Source of the DNA: Halobacillus andaensis
GTDB lineage: Bacteria; Bacillota; Bacilli; Bacillales; Halobacillaceae
Assembly: GCF_014636475.1 (NCBI RefSeq)
Contig: NZ_BMEL01000004.1
Span: 124,001-188,000, forward strand
Direction of reading: 5' to 3'
Length of the DNA stretch: 64,000 nucleotides
Under the pieces are notes generated by a model. It had not been told where the DNA came from. It searched no databases and worked only from the letters and a program-made list of their open reading frames with translations. Positions 50,606 through 58,925 of this stretch are shown piece by piece. The position numbers were made by a program, and so were the translations under genes. How positions within the stretch are numbered: the stretch's first letter is position 1; the number at the start of each line of letters is the position of its first letter.

Positions 50606-52093
50606 ATGGGTGGACTAGACGGATTGCTGCAAGGTTTTCAAGTCGCGTTTAGTATCGAAGGAATTTTATTTGTTTTTATTGGCGTATTTATAGGGACTTT
50701 TATCGGTATGATGCCAGGTCTGGGACCGATCAGTGCGATTGCTATTATGATCCCGGTGACGTACGGGATGGATCCGACTACTGCGCTCGTCATGATGGCA
50801 GGTGTCTACTACGGCGCCGTATTTGGAGGATCGACCGCCTCCATTTTATTAAATGCTCCCGGGATTTCAGGGACGGTAGCTACGGCGTTTGACGGCTATC
50901 CGATGGCGCAGCGGGGTGAGGCAGGGAAAGCGCTGGCTATCGCCGCTGTTTCATCTTTTGTAGGTGGAACGGTATCCGTCGTGTTACTTATGCTGTTTGC
51001 ACCTGCTTTAGCTCAGGTAGCTGTGACCTTTGGTCCTCCCGAATATTTTGCCCTCATGTTTATGGGCCTCATGGCGATCTCAAGTCTCTCAGAGGGCTCA
51101 ACGATCAAAGCACTGATCTCAGCCACGCTTGGTTTTATGGTCGTAACGATCGGGATTGACGGGCAAACAGGCACACCGCGTTTTACGTTTAACAATCCCA
51201 ATTTACTAGAAGGCATCGACTTTCTTGTCATTGCCCTCGGGTTATTTGCTTTAGCCGAGGTATGTTTTCTCATCATCAATCGAAAAGATACATCATTATC
51301 AGATAAAGCCAATGTCGGAAGCATTAAATTGAAAAAAGAAGACCTCAAAGAAATGCGCGGCCCGATGTCCCGCCAATCCTTCTTAGGCTTTGTGTTAGGC
51401 GTGCTTCCCGGAGCCGGGGCGACCATCGCTTCTTTTATCGGCTACATCACAGAAAAGAAAATCGCCAAGAAACCAGAAGAATTTGGAAAAGGATCCGTCC
51501 GAGGTCTTTCAGCACCAGAAACAGCAAACAATGCAGCTACAAGCGGCGCCTTTGTGCCACTGCTAAGCCTCGGAATTCCAGGATCAGGAACGACGGCTGT
51601 CATGCTTGGTGCTTTTCTCGTATTAGGTATTCAACCAGGACCCTTACTCGTTCAAGACCATCCCGATATTTTCTGGGGCATTATTGCCAGTATGTACATC
51701 GGGAATATCATTCTTCTCGTGTTGAATTTGCCGCTGATTCCTTATATCTCAAAGCTGTTAAAGATTCCACGGCCCCTGCTGATCTCGCTGGTGATCATTT
51801 TCAGTTTAATCGGTGTGTACTCCGTGAGTTTTAACGTATTCCATTTGTACGTATTATTGATTTTTGGCGTCATCGGTTACTTAATGAGGCTGACATCCTT
51901 TCCAGCTGCGCCGTTCATCCTGGCCTTTATTCTCGGAGGTATGATGGAACAATCACTTCGTCAAGCATTAACGGCATCTAACGGAAATTATATGGTATTT
52001 ATTAAGGAACCTATTTCTCTTACGTTGCTTATTATTAGCTTGTTATCTTTCTTAGTTCCCCTAGTAAGAAGAAGATGGCAATTAAGATCGTAA
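50606..52093 (+). CDS. tctA: Tripartite tricarboxylate transporter large permease subunit
   Basis: A 495-residue permease with about eleven helices. The family signature GTFIGMMPGLGPISAIAIMIPVTYGMDP is near residue 28 and YGAVFGGSTASILLNAPG near 70. It is the main channel of TctABC, driven by ion gradient (sodium or proton). A strong terminator follows. Confidence 0.93.
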   Translation: MGGLDGLLQGFQVAFSIEGILFVFIGVFIGTFIGMMPGLGPISAIAIMIPVTYGMDPTTALVMMAGVYYGAVFGGSTASILLNAPGISGTVATAFDGYPMAQRGEAGKALAIAAVSSFVGGTVSVVLLMLFAPALAQVAVTFGPPEYFALMFMGLMAISSLSEGSTIKALISATLGFMVVTIGIDGQTGTPRFTFNNPNLLEGIDFLVIALGLFALAEVCFLIINRKDTSLSDKANVGSIKLKKEDLKEMRGPMSRQSFLGFVLGVLPGAGATIASFIGYITEKKIAKKPEEFGKGSVRGLSAPETANNAATSGAFVPLLSLGIPGSGTTAVMLGAFLVLGIQPGPLLVQDHPDIFWGIIASMYIGNIILLVLNLPLIPYISKLLKIPRPLLISLVIIFSLIGVYSVSFNVFHLYVLLIFGVIGYLMRLTSFPAAPFILAFILGGMMEQSLRQALTASNGNYMVFIKEPISLTLLIISLLSFLVPLVRRRWQLRS

Positions 52094-52099
52094 ATGAAA

Positions 52100-52138
52100 G
52101 AATCTTGCAGAACTTCTCTCTGCAAGATTCTTTTTTTA
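52100..52138 (+). terminator. Terminator of the tct operon
   Basis: GAATCTTGCAGA (52100-52111) pairs with TCTGCAAGATTC (52119-52130), followed by TTTTTTT. Confidence 0.92.
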
Positions 52139-52204
52139 GTATAAAACAAAGATAACCTTTCCAAAATGGGAGTAAGACTACGAACGAAAGGAAAGGTTTA
52201 TTTT

Positions 52205-52315
52205 ATGAAAAAAATGCTGTTCACCCTGCTCCCCATCATCTATATGATTCTTATATGGATCCAGTCCAGCCACTCCATCACCGCCATTAAAAGATTCATA
52301 GGAATCAGCCAATGA
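52205..52315 (+). CDS. N-terminal piece of a split VanZ-like gene (36 aa)
   Basis: ATG 52205 has GGAAAGG eight bases upstream and encodes 36 residues: a lysine-start, a membrane helix (LFTLLPIIYMILIWIQSS) and a short tail. This is how VanZ-family proteins begin. The frame stops at 52313-52315, overlapping the ATG of the next frame (ATGA), which encodes the rest of a VanZ domain. Either the gene has a frameshift or the two parts are made separately by coupled translation. Confidence 0.6.
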   Translation: MKKMLFTLLPIIYMILIWIQSSHSITAIKRFIGISQ

Positions 52316-52602
52316 CCATCAATACGTTATTAGAAAGCTTACACTTCATTGAGTTTGCAATTTTATATCTTTTGATTATTTTGGCGCTGGCAGCCAACCA
52401 AAAGTTTAGCCGCACGACAAGTTTGTTTGCAGCAGCAATTGCCATGATATATGGTGTCGTCGATGAAATTCATCAGCTATTTGTTGTTGGTAGATCTTTT
52501 TCTATAGCTGATATTATTAAAGACTGGACGGGGGTAATTGTCGCTTGGACATTGGTGCGAGTGACGAACTTTAAAAGAATTATTAAGGTTAAATCGGCGT
52601 AA
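52312..52602 (+). CDS. VanZ-family protein, C-terminal part (96 aa)
   Basis: This frame carries the VanZ hallmarks: HFIEFAILYLLIILAL (helix with conserved Phe-Glu), VVDEIHQLFVVGRSFSIADIIKDWTGVIVAW (Asp-Glu-x-His-Gln and GR..D motifs). About three membrane helices are present, one fewer than usual, and the missing first helix is encoded by the overlapping 36-codon frame just upstream. VanZ proteins are linked to teicoplanin tolerance and envelope processes, with uncertain biochemistry. Confidence 0.75.
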   Translation: MTINTLLESLHFIEFAILYLLIILALAANQKFSRTTSLFAAAIAMIYGVVDEIHQLFVVGRSFSIADIIKDWTGVIVAWTLVRVTNFKRIIKVKSA

Positions 52603-52606
52603 AGGT

Positions 52607-52650
52607 AAAATACCTCAAAGTTCATGAAAGTGAACTTTGAGGTATTTTTT
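52607..52650 (+). terminator. Strong terminator after VanZ
   Basis: An 18-bp stem (52607-52624 with 52631-52648, core TACCTCAAAGTTCA) with a 6-nt loop ends in T-runs. Confidence 0.92.
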
Positions 52651-52716
52651 ATAAAAGAACCATAATATAAAATTCTTTATCCTAAGAAAAAAATAAAAAA
52701 TTTTTCGATAATTCCA

Positions 52717-52744
52717 TTGTAATAAAAAAATATTATTGTATAAT
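52717..52744 (+). promoter_or_regulatory. Candidate sigma-A promoter
   Basis: TTGTAA (52717-52722), a 16-bp A/T spacer and a perfect TATAAT (52739-52744). Confidence 0.7.
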
Positions 52745-52828
52745 CAGAATTACAGAAAAAATATTTCATTCATATTACAGAAAGCGAGGTGAATGAAAAG
52801 AAGAAAGATCTTTTTTTAAAGCTTTAAT

Positions 52829-52842
52829 TGTAAGCGGTTACC
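52829..52842 (+). promoter_or_regulatory. Candidate CcpA cre site (one mismatch)
   Basis: TGTAAGCGGTTACC matches TGWAANCGNTNWCA except for the last base. It lies about 85 bp downstream of the -10, fit for a roadblock type of catabolite repression. Confidence 0.6.
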
Positions 52843-52963
52843 TTTGCGGTATAACTAACATACATACCAATCGTTTATTTAAGGTTATGAAGAAGGTCAA
52901 GGCAAGTTGGTTAACAATTCGAGGGTAATGGACACTCGAAAATATATTCAAAGGGGTTTTATT

Positions 52964-54016
52964 ATGAAAAAAATTTTTATGACATTATGTTTCGTTCTTT
53001 TAATGGGAGTACTTGCAGCTTGTGGAAATGCAGATTCTGAGTCAAGCAGTGGAGATAGTGACGGCGGAGATGAAAGCGCTTCAAGTGGTGAAGAAAAAGT
53101 GATTAAAGCTGGTATTGGTCTAAACGATGATCACCCTCAATATAAAGGGTTGTTGAAGTTTAAGGAAATTGTTGAAGAAGAAACAGATGGAGCTATTAAA
53201 GTTGAAACGTATCATAGTGGCCAGCTTGGTGATGACCGTTCAATGACGGAAGCTCTTCAACTGGGAAGCCAGGAAGTTACGATTCCATCCACGGCACCTC
53301 TAGCAAACTTTGTATCTGATTTTAGTGTTTTCGATATTCCATTTTTATTCCCAGATGAGCAAGTGGCTGATGAAGTGTTAGACGGTGAAGTTGGACAGGA
53401 GCTTCTTACTAAATTAGAAGATCAGGACTTGGTTGGTCTTACTTACTGGGAAAATGGGTTCCGTGATCTAACAAATAGTAAAAGAGCTGTTGCTTCTGTA
53501 GATGATTTTGACGGTCTTAAGATTCGTACCATGGAAAACGATCTTCACTTAGATGCATTTAAAGCACTAGGTGCTAACCCTACACCAATGGCGTTTACTG
53601 AACTATTCACTGCTTTGCAGCAAGGTACAGTTGATGGACAGGAGAATCCTTACGCGACAATCTATTTAGAAAAGCTTTATGAAGTTCAGGAGCATGTATC
53701 TGATACTCACCATATTTACAGCCCATTTGTATTCCTTATGAGTAAGTCTTTCTACGATGGTTTGACTGAAGATCAGCAGACAATTATGAAGGATGCAGCT
53801 GTTGAAGCTGGTCAGGAACAACGTGAAATGAACCGTGAAGCTAATGAGGAATACCTGCAGTCTCTTCAAGACGAGGGCATGGAGTACACTGAAATTTCTG
53901 ATGAAGATCGTGAAGAAATGGTAGAAACTGTACAGCCTGTCATAGAGGATTATAAAGAGAAGATTGGTGAAGAAACAGTAGATAAAGTGTATCAGGCGAT
54001 TGAAGATGCTCAATAA
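52964..54016 (+). CDS. dctP: TRAP transporter substrate-binding lipoprotein (DctP family)
   Basis: A 350-residue DctP-type binding protein with lipobox LAAC (Cys20), an acidic Ser/Asp/Gly linker (21-44) and a TRAP core with YKGLLKFKEIVEEETDGAIKVETYHSGQLGDDRSMTEALQLG. The strongly conserved Arg region GLKIRTMENDLHL (carboxylate binding) is near residue 185. Likely ligand is a sugar acid such as D-galactonate, inferred from downstream enzymes. ATG 52964 follows AAAGGGG; the start at 52907 would not give a signal peptide at the N-terminus. Confidence 0.9.
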   Translation: MKKIFMTLCFVLLMGVLAACGNADSESSSGDSDGGDESASSGEEKVIKAGIGLNDDHPQYKGLLKFKEIVEEETDGAIKVETYHSGQLGDDRSMTEALQLGSQEVTIPSTAPLANFVSDFSVFDIPFLFPDEQVADEVLDGEVGQELLTKLEDQDLVGLTYWENGFRDLTNSKRAVASVDDFDGLKIRTMENDLHLDAFKALGANPTPMAFTELFTALQQGTVDGQENPYATIYLEKLYEVQEHVSDTHHIYSPFVFLMSKSFYDGLTEDQQTIMKDAAVEAGQEQREMNREANEEYLQSLQDEGMEYTEISDEDREEMVETVQPVIEDYKEKIGEETVDKVYQAIEDAQ

Positions 54017-54019
54017 AGG

Positions 54020-54048
54020 AAGAGGGGATTATTCCCCTCTTGCTTTTT
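54020..54048 (+). terminator. Intra-operon attenuator hairpin between dctP and dctQ
   Basis: AAGAGGGG (54020-54027) pairs with CCCCTCTT (54034-54041) around ATTATT, followed by GCTTTTT. A partial terminator here would give more binding protein than membrane subunits. Confidence 0.8.
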
Positions 54049-54086
54049 CATAAGAGAGATAAAGAGGGTCAGTTGAGGTGAATTTA

Positions 54087-54626
54087 ATGAATATCATTCG
54101 TGTAATAGATCGAAGGATTGAAGAATTTCTGCTTGTTGTCTTATCAACGGTAATGGTTAGCGTTATTTTCCTGCAAGTGGTCATGCGTGTATCTGGAAAT
54201 TCGTTGTCATGGTCAGAGGAATTGGGACGATATTGCTTTATTTGGTTGGTGTATGTAGGAATCAGTTATGGGGTGAAAAAGCAGCGTCATATTAAAGTAG
54301 ACGTCATGCTTCTATTGCTTAAAGGCAAAGGAAAACTATTATTAGCTATTGTTGCAAATATTATCTTTTTAGCATTTTCCATATTTGTTGTGTTCTACGG
54401 TTATACCATTTCAAGTCAGTTGTTTGGGTTTGGTCAAGCTTCTCCAGCCTTACATATTCCAATGGGAGCAGTGTATCTGGCTACCCCGTTAGGGTTTGCT
54501 CTCACATCGATTCGACTGATTCAAAATCTCGTCGCCCAGTTTAAGATGTTAATTGGGAAAAAAGAGCTTGACGTTGCTGATGAACGTGATCGAATGCTTA
54601 ATCAGGAAGGAGAGGATGATCAATGA
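54087..54626 (+). CDS. dctQ: TRAP transporter small membrane subunit (DctQ family)
   Basis: A 179-residue protein with four membrane helices. The region SWSEELGRYCFIWLVYVGISYGVKKQRHIKVD is the DctQ family block. ATG 54087 with TGAGGTG upstream is used; GTG 54078 is inside that site. It overlaps dctM by 4 bp. Confidence 0.9.
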   Translation: MNIIRVIDRRIEEFLLVVLSTVMVSVIFLQVVMRVSGNSLSWSEELGRYCFIWLVYVGISYGVKKQRHIKVDVMLLLLKGKGKLLLAIVANIIFLAFSIFVVFYGYTISSQLFGFGQASPALHIPMGAVYLATPLGFALTSIRLIQNLVAQFKMLIGKKELDVADERDRMLNQEGEDDQ

Positions 54627-55903
54627 CGACCATTGTTCTATTTGGCTCCTTCGCCCTGCTTTTACTTTTAAGTGTTCCAATCGGGATTGCTATTGGAGTC
54701 TCGACTTTATTGACCATTGTTTATTCTGGCACGATCCCCATTGAATTTTTAATGAAAGAACTTGTTACGGCTGTTGATTCCTTTCCATTAATGGCGGTCC
54801 CTTTCTTTATCCTTGCGGGTGAGATAATGGGGAAAGGCGGGATTTCGGAACGATTGTTCAATCTCGCAAATGCGTTGGTAGGGAACAAGACAGGTGGATT
54901 TGCAATGGCCACGATTGTGACATGTATGTTCTTTGCGGCCATTTCTGGATCCGGTCCTGCAACGGTGGCTGCTATTGGTGGTATTATGATTCCAGCCATG
55001 GTGAAACAAGGTTATGATAAGAAGTTCGCTACGGCTACTGTAGCAGCTGCTGGTTCGATTGGAGTTATTATCCCTCCGAGTATTCCGATGGTTATTTATG
55101 GAGTAGTCGGAAATGCTTCGATTGGCGATATGTTTATCGCAGGTGTTATTCCAGGATTGCTAGTCGGCTTGTCTCTTATGGTGTGGGCGTACATCTATTC
55201 TAAGAAACAAGGGTACCGCGGCACGTTTGAGAAAACGTCATTTTCCTATATCGGGAAGTCCTTCTGGGATGCAAAGTGGGCGTTAGTCATTCCACTTATT
55301 ATCCTTGGCGGTATTTATGGCGGTATTTTCACACCAACAGAAGCGGCGGTTATCGCAGTTGTATACGGCATTTTAGCGGGATTACTGCTTTACCGTGAAC
55401 TGAAAATAAAAGATTTGCCAAAAATCCTAGCAGACTCAGCTTTAACAACATCAACAGTTTTAATCATTGTAGGAACGGCTACCGCTTTTGGAAGGTTACT
55501 AACGATTGAGCAGATTCCAACACAAGTCGCGAATTTCCTTTTATCGATATCAGAGAGTGAGATCGTCATCATCTTACTCATTACGGTGCTTTTATTATTA
55601 GTAGGGTGCTTTATGGATACGTTAGCGGCGATTATTATTCTAACACCAATTCTACTGCCAATCGCAGTAAACCTTGGATACGACCCGATTCATTTTGGAA
55701 TTATTATGGTCGTAAACTTGGCTATTGGTTTTATCACACCTCCATTAGGTGTCAACCTGTTTGTCGGTTCAGGAATCTCTGGACTTTCTATTGAACAGTT
55801 ATCAAAAGCGATCATTCCTTTCTTCCTTGCGATGATCTTTTCATTATTAATGATTACCTTTATACCAGAATTATCACTTTGGCTTCTGCAATTTAGTGAG
55901 TAA
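54623..55903 (+). CDS. dctM: TRAP transporter large permease subunit (DctM family)
   Basis: A 426-residue permease with about twelve helices. PLMAVPFFILAGEIMGKGGISERL and ISGSGPATVAAIGGIMIPAMVKQGYDKKFATATVAAAGSIGVIIPPSIPMVIYG are diagnostic DctM segments. It uses a sodium gradient in known members to drive sugar-acid uptake with DctPQ. Confidence 0.95.
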   Translation: MTTIVLFGSFALLLLLSVPIGIAIGVSTLLTIVYSGTIPIEFLMKELVTAVDSFPLMAVPFFILAGEIMGKGGISERLFNLANALVGNKTGGFAMATIVTCMFFAAISGSGPATVAAIGGIMIPAMVKQGYDKKFATATVAAAGSIGVIIPPSIPMVIYGVVGNASIGDMFIAGVIPGLLVGLSLMVWAYIYSKKQGYRGTFEKTSFSYIGKSFWDAKWALVIPLIILGGIYGGIFTPTEAAVIAVVYGILAGLLLYRELKIKDLPKILADSALTTSTVLIIVGTATAFGRLLTIEQIPTQVANFLLSISESEIVIILLITVLLLLVGCFMDTLAAIIILTPILLPIAVNLGYDPIHFGIIMVVNLAIGFITPPLGVNLFVGSGISGLSIEQLSKAIIPFFLAMIFSLLMITFIPELSLWLLQFSE

Positions 55904-55928
55904 TGAGGTATGGCCCTCACCTTGCCCG

Positions 55929-55957
55929 GTCCCTTGTGTGTCATGCAAGGGACTTTT
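55929..55957 (+). terminator. Terminator or attenuator after dctM
   Basis: GTCCCTTG (55929-55936) pairs with CAAGGGAC (55946-55953), followed by only four T. No strong promoter is visible before the next gene, so read-through is likely. Confidence 0.65.
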
Positions 55958-55986
55958 GGGTTGTTAACTAGGAAGGATTGAGAACG

Positions 55987-56883
55987 ATGTCTGTATTTGT
56001 CGGAGTGGTTTTACCGGTACTTCTCATATTTTTAGCAGGATTTACGATACAAAAACTAGCGAAACTGGACATTAAGTCTGTTTCGACGGTGGCGCTTTAT
56101 GTCATGTTGCCTTGTCTCGTTTTTGAAACATTTTATGAGGCGAAGCTTAACCAGGAATATTTAATGATGTTGATCTTCTCGATCTTACTCCTCATGAGCA
56201 TTTTAGTAATTAATAAAGTAGTTAAACGAATCAGAAACTATGATTCTTCTACAGAAAGCGGGCTCATTTTATCGACGGCGTTTATGAATTCTGGAAATTA
56301 TGGTGCTCCGATTATATTGTTCGCGTTTGGAGAGGAAGGCTTCGTTTATTCAGTTTCTTTTCTCGTTTTACAAGCCATTATCATGAATTTCTTTGGCGTT
56401 TATTACGCAGCAAAAGGTTCAGCTGGATTAAAAATGGCGTTGGCCTCTGTTTTTAAGATGCCTCCTACGTATGCAGTCATCGCGGCGCTTATTATGAATC
56501 TAGCAGCCATCCCTATGCCGGAGAACCTTATGTCAAGTGTAGAGCTACTTGCAGCAGCAACCATCCCTATGGTGATGGTCATTCTCGGAATGCAGCTGGC
56601 TGAAATAAAAGTCATACAAATGGAATGGAGTAAAGTGTCCTATGCTTCAATAGTTCGCTTAGTTGCTTCACCATTGATTGCATTTGCTTTAACCCTTGTT
56701 CTTCCAATGAGTGATTTAATGGCGAGTGTATTAATCGTCGCTGCCGCCATGCCTTCTGCAGCTACGACGACGATTTATGCGGTTCAATTCAATTCTAAAC
56801 CAGAACTCGTTTCCAGTATTACGTTAACGACAACTCTCTTAAGTATCATCACGATTCCGGTTCTGCTCATGATGTATATATGA
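55987..56883 (+). CDS. AEC (auxin efflux carrier-like) family transporter
   Basis: A 298-residue membrane protein with about ten helices in two similar halves. STAFMNSGNYGAPIILFAFGEEG and the late AAAMPSAATTTIYAVQF are AEC-family hallmarks. Bacterial members move malonate, malate or related acids. It may be a second carrier for the same sugar acid or for an end product. ATG 55987 is used because GGAAGGA precedes it at good spacing; the in-frame TTG at 55978 abuts that site. Confidence 0.85.
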   Translation: MSVFVGVVLPVLLIFLAGFTIQKLAKLDIKSVSTVALYVMLPCLVFETFYEAKLNQEYLMMLIFSILLLMSILVINKVVKRIRNYDSSTESGLILSTAFMNSGNYGAPIILFAFGEEGFVYSVSFLVLQAIIMNFFGVYYAAKGSAGLKMALASVFKMPPTYAVIAALIMNLAAIPMPENLMSSVELLAAATIPMVMVILGMQLAEIKVIQMEWSKVSYASIVRLVASPLIAFALTLVLPMSDLMASVLIVAAAMPSAATTTIYAVQFNSKPELVSSITLTTTLLSIITIPVLLMMYI

Positions 56884-56909
56884 CTTTTTAAAAGAGGAGG
56901 TTTTCTACG

Positions 56910-57848
56910 TTGAAAGTAATCATTACTGATTATGAATACGATTCTCTGCTTCCTGAGGAAACAGTGTTAAAAGAACACGGAATTGAAATGGAGGCTCATC
57001 AGTGTCAAACAGAAAAAGAAGTCATTGAGGCGTGTCGCTATGCTGACGGTATCATTTCACAATATGCACCTATTTCCAGAAGGGTCATTGAAGAAATGCA
57101 GCAGTGTCAGGTGATCGCCAGGTACGGAATCGGTTATGATTCTGTCGATGTTCAATCGGCCAGTAAAAAAGGCATTGCTGTATGTAATGTGACGGATTAC
57201 TGCATAGAGGAAGTATCCGATCATGCGGTCACTCTGTTATTAACGTTAGCTCGAAAAGTTTCATTATTATCAAACCGTGTGAAAAACGGGGGATGGGATT
57301 TCAACGAAGCGAAGCCGGTCGCTCGCTTAACGAAGCAAACTCTCGGACTGATTGGATTCGGGAATATCCCTAGAAAAGTTGCTGCAAAAGCTTCTGTTTT
57401 TGGATTGAATGTAGTTGTCTTTGATCCTTTTGTTACGGAAGCTGAAGGTGTCACGTTAGTATCTTTTGATGAACTTCTTACTTCCTCAGACTTTGTGTCC
57501 GTTCATGCCCCCCTCAATGAGAAGACCAAAGGAATGATTGATGAAGCGGCTTTTAAAAAAATGAAACGAAACGCCGTAATCATTAACACGGCCAGGGGAC
57601 CTTTAATTGATGAAGGAGCGCTTGTGGAAGCTTTAAGAAAAAGAGAAATTGCAGGAGCCGCTCTTGATGTTATGGAACAAGAGCCTCCTGTTAAGGATCA
57701 CCCGCTGCTAAGCATGGACAACGTCATCGTTACGCCGCATGTGGCTTGGTATTCTGAAGAATCAGAAGTAGAGCTTAAGACGAAAGCTGCTAAAAATACT
57801 GCGGCTGTTCTAACCGGAAAAAAACCTGCTTATTTAGTTAATCCTTAA
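56910..57848 (+). CDS. D-2-hydroxyacid dehydrogenase (SerA/CtBP-like)
   Basis: A 312-residue NAD-dependent 2-hydroxyacid dehydrogenase. The NAD motif is LGLIGFGNIPRKVA, where the last Gly of GxGxxG is Pro. INTARGPLIDEGAL carries the catalytic Arg region, EQEPPVKDHPL has Glu, and VTPHVAWYSEES the catalytic His. It starts at TTG 56910 after GAGGAGG. In this sugar-acid operon it may reduce a 2-keto acid or oxidise a hydroxy acid; phosphoglycerate dehydrogenase activity is less likely since the ACT/regulatory part is missing. Confidence 0.83.
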   Translation: MKVIITDYEYDSLLPEETVLKEHGIEMEAHQCQTEKEVIEACRYADGIISQYAPISRRVIEEMQQCQVIARYGIGYDSVDVQSASKKGIAVCNVTDYCIEEVSDHAVTLLLTLARKVSLLSNRVKNGGWDFNEAKPVARLTKQTLGLIGFGNIPRKVAAKASVFGLNVVVFDPFVTEAEGVTLVSFDELLTSSDFVSVHAPLNEKTKGMIDEAAFKKMKRNAVIINTARGPLIDEGALVEALRKREIAGAALDVMEQEPPVKDHPLLSMDNVIVTPHVAWYSEESEVELKTKAAKNTAAVLTGKKPAYLVNP

Positions 57849-57866
57849 AAGAAGAGAGGGTACATC

Positions 57867-58172
57867 ATGACTCCAAAAGTATCAAAAACGATTAAAGTGG
57901 AAATCAACGAATCTCAAACCATAACTGAACTCAGTCAAATTATCCAGCAATACGATGCCGAAATTATTCTAAAGAAGAATGTAAATGGGAACATCATTGA
58001 AGCTAATCTTAAAAGTTTTCTTGGCTTAGTCAATCTGCGACTCCAAAACGGAGATGAGATCAATGTGGAGGGTTACGGGAAAGATGCATCAGAAGCATTA
58101 ACAGAAGTAGAGGTTTTTTTTTCAACGGAATCGACAGGAGGGGGGATTAAAAGATGGAATATTTTAATTTAG
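57867..58172 (+). CDS. HPr/Crh-like protein lacking the phospho-histidine
   Basis: A 101-residue protein with an HPr-like fold pattern. ANLKSFLGLVNLRLQNGDEINVEGYGKDASEAL lines up well with the regulatory-serine half of HPr and Crh, and Ser50 corresponds to HPr Ser46. The phosphocarrier His15 region (IHARPA) is replaced by ESQTITEL, and the whole protein has no histidine, so it cannot pass phosphate in the PTS. If Ser50 is a target of HPr kinase it could act as an operon-specific CcpA corepressor like Crh. About 15 extra C-terminal residues overlap the next gene by 19 bp. Confidence 0.7.
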   Translation: MTPKVSKTIKVEINESQTITELSQIIQQYDAEIILKKNVNGNIIEANLKSFLGLVNLRLQNGDEINVEGYGKDASEALTEVEVFFSTESTGGGIKRWNILI

Positions 58173-58909
58173 ATGGAAAAGTCGCTTTAGTGACTGGGGG
58201 AAACCGTGGATTAGGAGGAGCAATGGCTTACGGATTGGCTGAAGCAGGAGCTGATGTAGCCATTGTGCAAAGGTCAAGTGAAGAAACAGATGTGGCGGCC
58301 AACATTCGAGAGCTCGGAAGGAAATGTGAAGTGTTTTCTTTTGATATATCAGAAACAAACCTCCTCTCTGAGCTTGTCGATTCTGTAAATGAGACGTTTG
58401 GTCAGATTGATATTTTAGTCAATAATGCTGGTGTTCAACACCGCTCCCCTGCTGCCGAATTTAAAGAAGAGGACTGGGATTTTGTAATAGACGTTAATCA
58501 GAAAGCGGTCTTCTTTCTATGCCAGCTTGTTGGCAGGAAAATGTTAAAACAAGGCAGCGGAAAAATTATCAATTTAGCCTCACTGCTTTCGTTTCAAGGT
58601 GGATTTACTGTACCAGCTTATGCCGCAGCTAAAGGCGGCGTCGCTCAATTTACAAAGTCTTTATCTAACGAATGGGCTTCACGAAATGTAAATGTGAATG
58701 CCATTGCACCTGGGTATATGGCCACAGATATGAATACAGCTCTTATCCAAGATGATTCTCGAAACCGTCAAATTCTAGAACGAATTCCTGCCGGACGATG
58801 GGGAAAACCAGAGGATATGGTGGGAGCTGCTATTTTTCTAGCATCACGAGCCTCTGATTATATTAACGGAGAAATCATTACAGTCGACGGCGGCTGGATG
58901 GGCCGGTAA
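58154..58909 (+). CDS. kduD: KduD-like SDR (2-deoxy-D-gluconate 3-dehydrogenase type)
   Basis: A 251-residue SDR with TGGNRGLGGAMA, VNNAGVQHRSPAAEF, NLASLLSFQGG (Ser), YAAAKGG (Tyr/Lys) and the KduD-typical end RIPAGRWGKPEDMVGAAIFLAS...GEIITVDGGW. KduD interconverts a 5-keto and hydroxyl form of 2-keto-3-deoxy-sugar acids. It would feed KDG/KDGal-type intermediates into the kinase and aldolase encoded next. It starts within the HPr-like gene after AGGAGGGGG. Confidence 0.82.
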   Translation: MEYFNLDGKVALVTGGNRGLGGAMAYGLAEAGADVAIVQRSSEETDVAANIRELGRKCEVFSFDISETNLLSELVDSVNETFGQIDILVNNAGVQHRSPAAEFKEEDWDFVIDVNQKAVFFLCQLVGRKMLKQGSGKIINLASLLSFQGGFTVPAYAAAKGGVAQFTKSLSNEWASRNVNVNAIAPGYMATDMNTALIQDDSRNRQILERIPAGRWGKPEDMVGAAIFLASRASDYINGEIITVDGGWMGR

Positions 58910-58925
58910 AAAGGAGGCAGTTTCT

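Larger units (their letters stand above)
52651..52963 (+). promoter_or_regulatory. Leader and control region of the TRAP/galactonate operon
   Basis: This 313-bp AT-rich region has no sizeable gene. It contains a promoter (52717-52744), a direct repeat of ATTACAGAAA (52749-52758 and 52774-52783), an eight-codon leader frame (52793-52819) with its own GCGAGGTGA site, a cre-like site (52829-52842) and the dctP ribosome-binding site AAGGGG. The long leader after the promoter suggests post-initiation control. Confidence 0.55.
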
